This document shows, one piece after another, positions 31,987 through 39,163 of a stretch of 57,144 nucleotides of DNA. The number at the start of each line of letters is the position of its first letter. Within the stretch, counting starts at the first letter, position 1. Source of the stretch: Clostridia bacterium (lineage in GTDB: Bacteria; Bacillota; Clostridia; Christensenellales; DUVY01); assembly GCA_026001225.1 (NCBI GenBank), contig BNZQ01000007.1:1-57144 (forward strand). Reading direction: 5' to 3'. The notes under the pieces are model-generated. The model saw only the letters and a list, made by a program, of their open reading frames with translations, did not search any database and was not told where the DNA came from. The position numbers and the translations under genes were made by a program.

Positions 31987-32194
31987 TTGTCTTTTTCGAC
32001 ATAAAATGTTACACTGTAAAGTATCCGAATGTAAGTAAGTTATGATATACTTGTCTATTTGTAAGGCGACGATAAAATGCTTGACCGTTCTGTGATAACG
32101 AAACAACATTGTCCCTTATACAAAAAGTTATTAAAAACAAGCGAGGACGGAATAAACTTTTTGATAGACAATAGTAAAGGATAAGGAATTGTAT

Positions 32195-32926
32195 ATGAAT
32201 CGGATTTTAGAGAAATTAAAGAATAAGCAGAACGATATTTTCGGCAAGCCTCCCGTAACGGTTGCGTTTTTGGGCGACAGCGTAACGCACGGCTGTTTTG
32301 AAATTTACAAGACGGGCAAAAACGGTCTTGAAACCGTATTCGATTACGAAAACTCATACCCGAAAAAGTTTGAGAAAATTATAAAAACGCTTTACGGAAA
32401 AGCGCAAATCAATATAATCAACGCGGGCGCGAGCGGCGGCACGGCGGAGGACGGGTTATCGAGATTAGACCGCGACGCGCTAAGGTTTTCACCCGATTTA
32501 GTCGTCGTGTGTTTTGCGCTTAACGATTCGGGACGGGGCGGGGAGTATATCGAAACATATACAAAATCTCTGAAAACAATTTTCTGTAAGGTAATCAAAA
32601 GCGGCGCGTTATGTATATTCTTAACGCCGAATATGATGAACACCTATACGCCGTATAACGACGACCCGTTCTTTACAAATCTGGCCGACGGGATAGCGGA
32701 AATTCAAAACGGCGGTATGCTAAAAAAATATGTCGAGGCGGCAAAGGCGGTTGCGTTTGAGAACGGCGTTACCGTTTGCGACTGCTATAAAAAGTGGGAA
32801 ACAATGCTTGCGGCGGGCGTCGATACGACCGCATTACTCGCAAATAACGTCAATCACCCTAAGCGGGATATGAATTGGCTGTTTGCGTATTCGCTTGCGG
32901 AAACTTTATTTTCGATGGAAGGATAG
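32195..32926 (+). CDS. SGNH/GDSL-type hydrolase
   Basis: This 243-residue cytosolic esterase-like protein has the block I nucleophile GDSVTHGCFE. GASGGTAEDGLSRLDRDA is block II (Gly) and CFALNDSG is block III (Asn). Block V has NNVNHPKRDMNW with the catalytic His; the residue three before it is Asn rather than Asp, a variant that I have seen in Firmicute members. ATG 32195 follows AAGGA by seven bases. It sits just upstream of the carbohydrate locus and could remove acyl groups from imported glycans. It may be an independent unit. Confidence 0.85.
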   Translation: MNRILEKLKNKQNDIFGKPPVTVAFLGDSVTHGCFEIYKTGKNGLETVFDYENSYPKKFEKIIKTLYGKAQINIINAGASGGTAEDGLSRLDRDALRFSPDLVVVCFALNDSGRGGEYIETYTKSLKTIFCKVIKSGALCIFLTPNMMNTYTPYNDDPFFTNLADGIAEIQNGGMLKKYVEAAKAVAFENGVTVCDCYKKWETMLAAGVDTTALLANNVNHPKRDMNWLFAYSLAETLFSMEG

Positions 32927-33012
32927 GGAATATATATTCTAATGAAAAAGCCGGAAAAGCTAAATGAACAAAAATTGAACAAAATGAAAGCAAATTTAAA
33001 GGTAGATGCCGG

Positions 33013-33041
33013 TTGACAATGAATCCAAAACGCTCTATAAT
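33013..33041 (+). promoter_or_regulatory. Consensus promoter of the esterase lipoprotein
   Basis: TTGACA (33013-33018), a 17-bp spacer and TATAAT (33036-33041) are present, 20 bases before the ATG. This is the first strong promoter of the carbohydrate locus. Confidence 0.88.
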
Positions 33042-33061
33042 CTTTTCAAGGGTGAAGTTTG

Positions 33062-34345
33062 ATGAGACGCTTAAAAAGATTGCTATTGATTTTGTGCGCC
33101 GTATTCGGTGCGGCGATTGCGGGTTGCGGCGGAGGCGAAAAGCCCTATACGAACCCGTACCCGATTGAGGACGCCGAAATGCCGGACTCCATGTTTGATT
33201 TTACCTCGCTGTCGGCTTATTCGCCCGAAGTGACGGAAACGGAAAAACACTCTTCGGTTCCCGAGGGCGTTAAAGCCGTGTTTTATACATCCGTGCCGTT
33301 CGGCAATTTGGCTCACACGAAAATATTCGCCTATGTCGGAATCCCGACGTCCAAAAAGCCGAGGAACGGTTTCCCCGCGGTGGTGCTGGTGCACGGGGGC
33401 TTGGGCAAGGCCGAGCCCGGTTGGGTGAAACAATGGGTTGACAGAGGGTACGTTGCCATCGCTCCCGATATTTTTTCCAACATGGACGCCGGGGACGGGT
33501 TGAGAATACCGAACGAGCGGGGAGGCCCGGCCGAGAACAATGTCGGTTCGATAGGCTCGATGACCATGCCCGATGAATTTACGTGGACATATCAGCGCGT
33601 GTCGAACATCGTCCACGCTTTCAATGTTTTACACGCGATGCCTGAAACCGACGGCGCGAGAATCGGATTGGTCGGTATTTCATGGGGCGCGTATCTGACC
33701 TGTATCGCTTCGGGCATAGACAAGCGATTCGCTTTTTTCGCCCCGATTTACGGCTGCGGTTTCAACTATGACGATTCGACGTTTTGGGGCTGGGGACTCT
33801 CGGCCTCCGCCATAGGTCAGGTTAATTTCGACAAATGGAAGGCCCGGTACGATCCGTCGGTTTATCTCGCTTACGACGTTAAGCCCACGCTTTTTGTGGG
33901 CGGAGTGAATCGGGAGGAGCCTTTTTCATGTATGTCCCGCCAAAAATCGGCCGAGATAGTAAAGGGCAAGGTTTTTTTGTCCTATCGCGTTGCCCTGAGC
34001 CATAGCCAGGAGAGCGGCGCGGGAGTAGAGGAAGTCTTTGATTTCGCGCGGCATGTTCTTTACGGAGAAAACACGATGCTGCAAATAAAGGCGTGCGGCG
34101 TAACCGGCGCGGGCGGCGCGTTTTTTGAAACCGGCGGCAACCTTTCGGTCAATAATCTGCTGCTCGTCTATACGGACAATGCGGTCGATTCCGATCCCCA
34201 TGCGTGGACGTGGAATACAAGGGAAGTGATTTGCGGGACGGACGGACGGGCCGAAACGCCGATCCCGAATGGAACGACGGCGTTCTTTTTTGCCGCGACG
34301 GATCAAAACGGAGCGAAAAGCAGCTCGGGGATTTACAAAATTTGA
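33062..34345 (+). CDS. Lipoprotein alpha/beta-hydrolase, esterase type
   Basis: This 427-residue exported lipoprotein has signal peptide MRRLKRLLLILCAVFGAAIA with the lipobox Cys directly after AG. The hydrolase domain resembles acetyl-xylan esterases and dienelactone hydrolases. It has VVLVHGGLGKAEPGW (oxyanion strand), GYVAIAPDIF, the nucleophile elbow GISWGAY (Ser207), DKRFAFFAPIYG and a probable His in ALSHSQES. The C-terminal 90 residues form a beta domain. ATG 33062 follows AGGGTG. It is first in the glycan locus and probably deacylates a decorated polysaccharide at the cell surface. Confidence 0.88.
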   Translation: MRRLKRLLLILCAVFGAAIAGCGGGEKPYTNPYPIEDAEMPDSMFDFTSLSAYSPEVTETEKHSSVPEGVKAVFYTSVPFGNLAHTKIFAYVGIPTSKKPRNGFPAVVLVHGGLGKAEPGWVKQWVDRGYVAIAPDIFSNMDAGDGLRIPNERGGPAENNVGSIGSMTMPDEFTWTYQRVSNIVHAFNVLHAMPETDGARIGLVGISWGAYLTCIASGIDKRFAFFAPIYGCGFNYDDSTFWGWGLSASAIGQVNFDKWKARYDPSVYLAYDVKPTLFVGGVNREEPFSCMSRQKSAEIVKGKVFLSYRVALSHSQESGAGVEEVFDFARHVLYGENTMLQIKACGVTGAGGAFFETGGNLSVNNLLLVYTDNAVDSDPHAWTWNTREVICGTDGRAETPIPNGTTAFFFAATDQNGAKSSSGIYKI

Positions 34346-34410
34346 AACGGCGTGTAGCGGGAAAGCGTATATCCGGCTTTGATAGTAAGCCCCGGTTTCA
34401 GATATTTTAT

Positions 34411-34429
34411 TTGTATAAAAATTATACAA
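34411..34429. promoter_or_regulatory. Operator-like palindrome O1
   Basis: TTGTATA-AAAAT-TATACAA is a perfect 7-bp inverted repeat with a 5-bp centre, 20 bases upstream of the importer -35 box. Its design matches O2. The TTGTAC-type half site is also that of AraR, a GntR/LacI-type repressor. Confidence 0.75.
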
Positions 34430-34448
34430 TATTGAGCGATTTTCGGTA

Positions 34449-34477
34449 TTGACACCGATATTTTTGTATGTTATAAT
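34449..34477 (+). promoter_or_regulatory. Consensus promoter of the importer operon
   Basis: TTGACA (34449-34454), a 17-bp spacer and TATAAT (34472-34477) are present. It lies between palindromes O1 and O2 and drives the solute-binding protein, permeases and glycosidases. The leader is about 150 bases. Confidence 0.88.
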
Positions 34478-34523
34478 AGAATTGTCGGTACAATGCGGCA
34501 TTTTTGTGAGCCAGCCGAGGAAT

Positions 34524-34542
34524 TTGTACAAAAAGTGTACAA
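34524..34542. promoter_or_regulatory. Operator-like palindrome O2
   Basis: TTGTACA-AAAAG-TGTACAA is a perfect 7-bp inverted repeat with a 5-bp centre, placed downstream of the transcript start. CCGAGG and CCTCGG around it add an outer stem. The centres of O1 and O2 are about 113 bp apart, suitable for looping. Confidence 0.78.
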
Positions 34543-34636
34543 CTGTGATCCGCCTCGGAAATCCGGAGACGTTTCGGATTTGACGCCGTAGCCGCCGATT
34601 TTGAATCCGGAATCCTTTTTAATGTGGAGGTTGTCT

Positions 34637-36079
34637 ATGAAAAAATTGTTCAGCGTGTTTGCCGTCGCGGCGTTGGCCGTCATATCGATAGCCGGTTTTG
34701 GCGGCTGCGTCAATAAAAACACGGGAGAGGGTATCGACTCCGACCCTGTTTCCGGGCCGAACGGCAATCTGCAGATCGGTTACTACGCGGGGGGAGCGGG
34801 TACCGTTTGGATAAAAGATCTCGCGACGGCTTTTTACAAGGAAACCGGCGTCCGCGTCTATTTGAACGGCGACGCGCAAATGACCGAAAAGACGGCCACG
34901 TTATTGGAAAGCGGACGCAACTTGCCCGATCTCGTGTTCGTACTGTATACGAATTGGCAGGACTATGTGCGTAAAGGGCAGTTAGAGCCGCTGGATACGA
35001 TTTACGACGGGACGTTCGACGGCTTGGGCATATCGAGCAAGTATGACGGCAAAACGCTGTCGCAATCGCTGGTGCCCGAATTTGAAAACTACGGGTATAT
35101 GGGCAAGACGGTTTTGACGCCGGAAGCGGAGAAACACTACTACGTTATGCCGTGGACCGCGCCCGTTACGGGTTTTGTTTACAACGCGGATATGCTGGCC
35201 TCCGTCGGCTATAACGAGCCGCCGAAAACCGAAGCGGAATTAAAGGATCTATGCGCAAAGCTGAATGACATCGGCAAGGCTCCCTTTGCGTGGGGCGGTT
35301 TCGGAATGGATATCGGCTATTGGGATTTTCCCGTCATCACGTGGTGGGCGCAGCATTCGGGGATTAACGCATGGAAGTCCTTTTACGAATTTGAATCCGC
35401 CGACGTTTTTAACGACCCCGGCAGAGAACAGGCGTTGCGTCTGTTCCAAGATCTTTTGGTGGACGGGAGCGGGAATTGGAAGAACAGCATGACGAATCCC
35501 GGAGGAAAAAACCATATCGATGCCGAGCGCGACTTCGTTTCCGGCAATGCCGCCATGATTCCCACGGGTAGCTGGATTGAGAACGAGATAAGGGGCTTTA
35601 TCCGCGACGGCTTTAAAATGAGAATGATGCGCACTCCGGCGATCGAGGGCGCGGTCGAGACCGACGTCTGCAACACGGAGGCCGGCGACTTTGCCGCCAT
35701 ACCGTCCGGCGCGGAGCATAAGGATTGGGCGAAAGCGTTTCTGGCCTTTATGAATCGGCCGGAGAACGTCGAGAAGTTCACGCAGACCACGGGGATGCCG
35801 CGCCCGTTCCAATATCAGCCGTCCAAGCTTGCCGGTATTACCGAGTTTCAAAAGAGTTGCTTTCAGTTATATGAAAACTCCTCGAATATGTGGCGCAATT
35901 CAAAAAGTCCCATCTTTACTTATGTCGGAACGCGCGAATGGGCGCAGTACGGCAACAATACGATTTACGGAAAGTTGGCTAACGGCTCGCAAAAGAAGTC
36001 TCCCCAAGAGTTGAACAAGGAAATGTATGATTACGCCGCCGGCAATTGGGACGTCTGGAAAGCGTCGATAGGATTATAA
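34637..36079 (+). CDS. Sugar ABC importer solute-binding lipoprotein
   Basis: This 480-residue extracellular binding protein of the family 1 sugar type has a signal peptide and lipobox (SIAGFGGC, Cys near 24). The mature part begins with an acidic linker. Family sequence includes LQIGYYAGGAGTVWIKDLAT, PDLVFVLYTNWQDYVRKGQL, VMPWTAPVTGFVYNADMLA and GNAAMIPTGSWIENEI. ATG 34637 follows GGAGG by seven bases; an upstream ATG at 34601 is rejected. It is the first gene of a long operon. Large complex-glycan binding proteins of this size usually take oligosaccharides. Confidence 0.95.
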   Translation: MKKLFSVFAVAALAVISIAGFGGCVNKNTGEGIDSDPVSGPNGNLQIGYYAGGAGTVWIKDLATAFYKETGVRVYLNGDAQMTEKTATLLESGRNLPDLVFVLYTNWQDYVRKGQLEPLDTIYDGTFDGLGISSKYDGKTLSQSLVPEFENYGYMGKTVLTPEAEKHYYVMPWTAPVTGFVYNADMLASVGYNEPPKTEAELKDLCAKLNDIGKAPFAWGGFGMDIGYWDFPVITWWAQHSGINAWKSFYEFESADVFNDPGREQALRLFQDLLVDGSGNWKNSMTNPGGKNHIDAERDFVSGNAAMIPTGSWIENEIRGFIRDGFKMRMMRTPAIEGAVETDVCNTEAGDFAAIPSGAEHKDWAKAFLAFMNRPENVEKFTQTTGMPRPFQYQPSKLAGITEFQKSCFQLYENSSNMWRNSKSPIFTYVGTREWAQYGNNTIYGKLANGSQKKSPQELNKEMYDYAAGNWDVWKASIGL

Positions 36080-36081
36080 AA

Positions 36082-37077
36082 ATGCAAGCGGTGATGCAAA
36101 AAAACGCGGGCGTCGAGTCGAACGCTCCGACAACGCAAGGGGCAAAGAAAAAGTTCTGGCGGAAACAGAATAAGGATAGGATTTTTATCTCCCTTATGCT
36201 GCTTTGGCCGATAGCTCACTTTCTTGTCTTTTGGCTGTACATGAATTTCGATTCGCTGCTGATGACCTTTCGGCATGTCAACGTTACCACGGGTTTGAAC
36301 GAATGGTACGGTTTCAGGCGGTATGCCGACATTATTAACCACATATTCGGCAGCGAGTCCCGCGCGAATCCCATGTTCAGAAACGGCCTGCTCAATTCGC
36401 TTACCGTGTTCCCCGTCAACAACCTTATTATTTTACCGCTGTCGTTCGTATGCGCCTACTTTATGTTCAAAAGGGTACCGATGGCAAACCTGTTCCGCGT
36501 AATTTTTTTCTTGCCGTCGATAGTTTCTATCGTAGTGCTGACAATGAGCTTTCGATACATGTTCAATACGGAGTTCGGCCCTTTCAGCAATATTATCAAC
36601 ACGATTTTCGGCGTAAGACCCGATTACTTTTCCGCAATGAGCCCGACGGCTATGCCCATGGTATTTTTATTCTGCGTATGGGCGGGCTTGGGCTACAACG
36701 TCATTTTAATCGGCGGCGCGATGGCGCGGGTGCCCGCCGAGATTATCGAGTACGGCAAATTGGACGGAGTCGGCAAGGCGCGCGAAATGTTTCAAATAAT
36801 GCTCCCGCTGACTTGGCCTACCATTTCCACGCTGATTGTATTGAACGCGCTCGCGGTGTTCGGCTTTTGGTTGCAGCCCATGCTGCTGACGGGCGACGGC
36901 AGCTTCGAGGGCCGCACGTCCACGATAGGCTTGCTGGTCGTGGACATAATAAAGGCTTCCAATGCCGACGTCGCGGACGCCGCCGCGTTAGGCATCCTAT
37001 TCTCGGCGGCGGGCATACCATTTATCTTGTTGCTGCGGTGGATATTGTCAAAGATATCGGCCGACGTAGAATTTTAA
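36082..37077 (+). CDS. Sugar ABC importer permease, MalF/UgpA type
   Basis: This 331-residue inner-membrane permease has six predicted helices. An N-terminal cytosolic extension of about 30 residues (VESNAPTTQGAKKKFWRKQN) precedes helix 1. The ATPase-coupling EAA loop is IIEYGKLDGVGKAREMFQIM followed by LPLTWP. ATG 36082 starts two bases after the binding-protein stop, so the genes are coupled. Its partner permease (42166) is 5 kb away, beyond two giant secreted-protein genes. No ATPase gene is present in the window; a shared MsmX-like ATPase elsewhere would be needed. Confidence 0.94.
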   Translation: MQAVMQKNAGVESNAPTTQGAKKKFWRKQNKDRIFISLMLLWPIAHFLVFWLYMNFDSLLMTFRHVNVTTGLNEWYGFRRYADIINHIFGSESRANPMFRNGLLNSLTVFPVNNLIILPLSFVCAYFMFKRVPMANLFRVIFFLPSIVSIVVLTMSFRYMFNTEFGPFSNIINTIFGVRPDYFSAMSPTAMPMVFLFCVWAGLGYNVILIGGAMARVPAEIIEYGKLDGVGKAREMFQIMLPLTWPTISTLIVLNALAVFGFWLQPMLLTGDGSFEGRTSTIGLLVVDIIKASNADVADAAALGILFSAAGIPFILLLRWILSKISADVEF

Positions 37078-37098
37078 TATAACGAGGAGGTAAGGAAC

Positions 37099-39126
37099 AT
37101 GAAAAAGAAACCGGTCTTGCTTGCGCTTGCGCTCGCAATGTGCTTGTGCGCGGGTATAAGTCTGCCGCGGATCGCGGACGCGGTTAGCGTGCGGAGCGCG
37201 GTGTTCTCGGACGATTTCAAGGCCGCTACTCTGGATTCGTCCAAGTGGAGCGCGTCGGATGGGGTCACATTGAATGATTTGGGCGGCGCATTGCAAATGC
37301 GGGCGGGCCAATTTCAATCCGTCGCGGCGTGGATGGGCAATAACGTCGGGGCGAATGGCAAGGGAACGCCCCTATCGGGAAACTATACTTTGGAATGCGT
37401 GGTCACGATGAAAAGCGCGCCCGGCGAGTGGATGGCTATTTACAGCGGTATGTCCTCGTGCGACCTCAACTTCCAAACTATAAAGGGCGACGTGGCGGGC
37501 GCGACAGGCAACGTTCTCATCATCACCGAGAGTACAATCAAGAACTATACCGACAACGCGTCCAGGCAACTCGGCGACACGTTGAACGTCTCGTTTAAAA
37601 AGGATAGGACGCCTTACAAGTTGAAAATCGACTATCATAAGGGCGCGTCGTATGCGGACAACTATGCGGACGTTTATTCGGCCGTATACAATCCGTACGA
37701 CCAAGGGGCCTATGTAAAGCTTGGCACTCTGTCGGGCGGCATTGCGATCGACGGATATTTCGGTTTCGGCAGTATGTCCACGGCGGGAGTCTATACCGTT
37801 TCGCAGTTAAAGATTACGCAAGGCGCGGCGACCGTCTTTCAAAGCGAGTTCCGGGCAAACGTAATCGACTTTATTTACGGCTCGCAGCCCACCGATACGA
37901 CCAAGGCTTTCCGCGTTTGGTGTACGTACGCCAATCAATTCGCCGAGATGTATACAACGGGCGTACAGCAGTCCGTAAGGCTCGAATCCGCGGCGGCAAC
38001 CGACGCCCGCTTGACGGCGAAGACGGCCATAGCCGAGGACGCGAACGTCGTCAAAACGTTCGACATAACCGCCGACATCAAGCTTGCCGATTTGGACGCG
38101 GGCAAGGCGTACGTCGCGTTCGGCTTGACGGAAGGCGTTCCGAAAGCGGTTTTAGAGTTTACCGACGACGGGACGGCAACTACGTTGAGTTTAAGAAGCG
38201 GGGAGGGTCTTGGCCAAACCGATTCGCATAAATTGTCCTCGTCGCTGGTCGGACAAAACTTCCGTACGTACAATCTGGCCGGAGAAATCGGCGGGCTTTC
38301 AGTAACGGTAAACGGTGAGCGCGTCGCCGTGCTGACGAGCGCGTCGCCTCTGGGAGGCGCGTTCGCATTCGGCGCGTCCGGCGGAGCAAAAGCGGAGGTC
38401 ACGGACTTCTCGCTGTTCGTCAACGGCTATACGGCCGACGCCGCGCAAAGCCGCGCCATCGACTTTTCGGTAAAAAATGACGACGGTTTGGTCGCAGTCA
38501 GTACGGAGAATTGGTACATTACCGGCAACGCCATGCCTACGACGCTGAAGGATGCGTCAACCCAAAACAATACGGGCGCGCTGCTGTTTGCGGGCGCGAA
38601 TCCGGGCTCCTATTTCGGGCCGCGCGAAAAATACGGCGACTTCGTGTTAAAGTTCGATCTGCTGAATATTTCGCAAGGGGCTATAGGCGGTAACTCGCTG
38701 TGCAGCTGGATCGGGGTGACGCTTGGGCGCGCGACGCGCGATGCGGACCCTCTGACAAGCGCGACAATCATGTTCAGCCCTTATGTAGAGACGGATGCGA
38801 ACGCTGTCAAAACGATGTCGCTAAAGAGCTTGAACATGCTCATGGAGGACGGCTCCGTCGGTAAGGATATGCCTGAGAACTTCTTTCAGGACGGTAAAAG
38901 CGACGCGTCGAAAACGCGCGTTAACGTCGTCATCATAGCCCGCGGCGGCCGGGTAGAGGTATTCTATAAGTACGCCTCGCAACCGGATTCTGTTTTGAAC
39001 GCGCCTAAGGCCGTGTTCGCGGGGGTCAATACCGAGGGATATTTAGCGATATGCTGCAACTACGGCGGTAACTTTGCGGTGACGAATTTCAGCGTGACCA
39101 ATATCGGTTGCGCGAACTTAATCTGA
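37099..39126 (+). CDS. Secreted multi-domain lectin-like protein
   Basis: This 675-residue exported protein has a cleavable signal peptide (about 1-28, LALALAMCLCAGISLP). The mature protein appears to hold three jelly-roll modules of the laminin-G/concanavalin type. They begin near VFSDDFKAATLDSSKWSASD, VFQSEFRANVIDFIYG and AIDFSVKNDDGLVAVSTENW. Each contains GNYTLECVV- or GDFVLKFDL-like strands and ends in an NFSV/QLKI strand. No catalytic motif, anchor or lipobox was seen. GAGGAGG precedes the ATG. It lies between the two permease genes, so it is co-expressed with the importer and probably binds the target glycan outside the cell. Confidence 0.8.
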   Translation: MKKKPVLLALALAMCLCAGISLPRIADAVSVRSAVFSDDFKAATLDSSKWSASDGVTLNDLGGALQMRAGQFQSVAAWMGNNVGANGKGTPLSGNYTLECVVTMKSAPGEWMAIYSGMSSCDLNFQTIKGDVAGATGNVLIITESTIKNYTDNASRQLGDTLNVSFKKDRTPYKLKIDYHKGASYADNYADVYSAVYNPYDQGAYVKLGTLSGGIAIDGYFGFGSMSTAGVYTVSQLKITQGAATVFQSEFRANVIDFIYGSQPTDTTKAFRVWCTYANQFAEMYTTGVQQSVRLESAAATDARLTAKTAIAEDANVVKTFDITADIKLADLDAGKAYVAFGLTEGVPKAVLEFTDDGTATTLSLRSGEGLGQTDSHKLSSSLVGQNFRTYNLAGEIGGLSVTVNGERVAVLTSASPLGGAFAFGASGGAKAEVTDFSLFVNGYTADAAQSRAIDFSVKNDDGLVAVSTENWYITGNAMPTTLKDASTQNNTGALLFAGANPGSYFGPREKYGDFVLKFDLLNISQGAIGGNSLCSWIGVTLGRATRDADPLTSATIMFSPYVETDANAVKTMSLKSLNMLMEDGSVGKDMPENFFQDGKSDASKTRVNVVIIARGGRVEVFYKYASQPDSVLNAPKAVFAGVNTEGYLAICCNYGGNFAVTNFSVTNIGCANLI

Positions 39127-39163
39127 ACGAAACCCGTGTATTTTATCGAGAGAGGAAAAGGAT

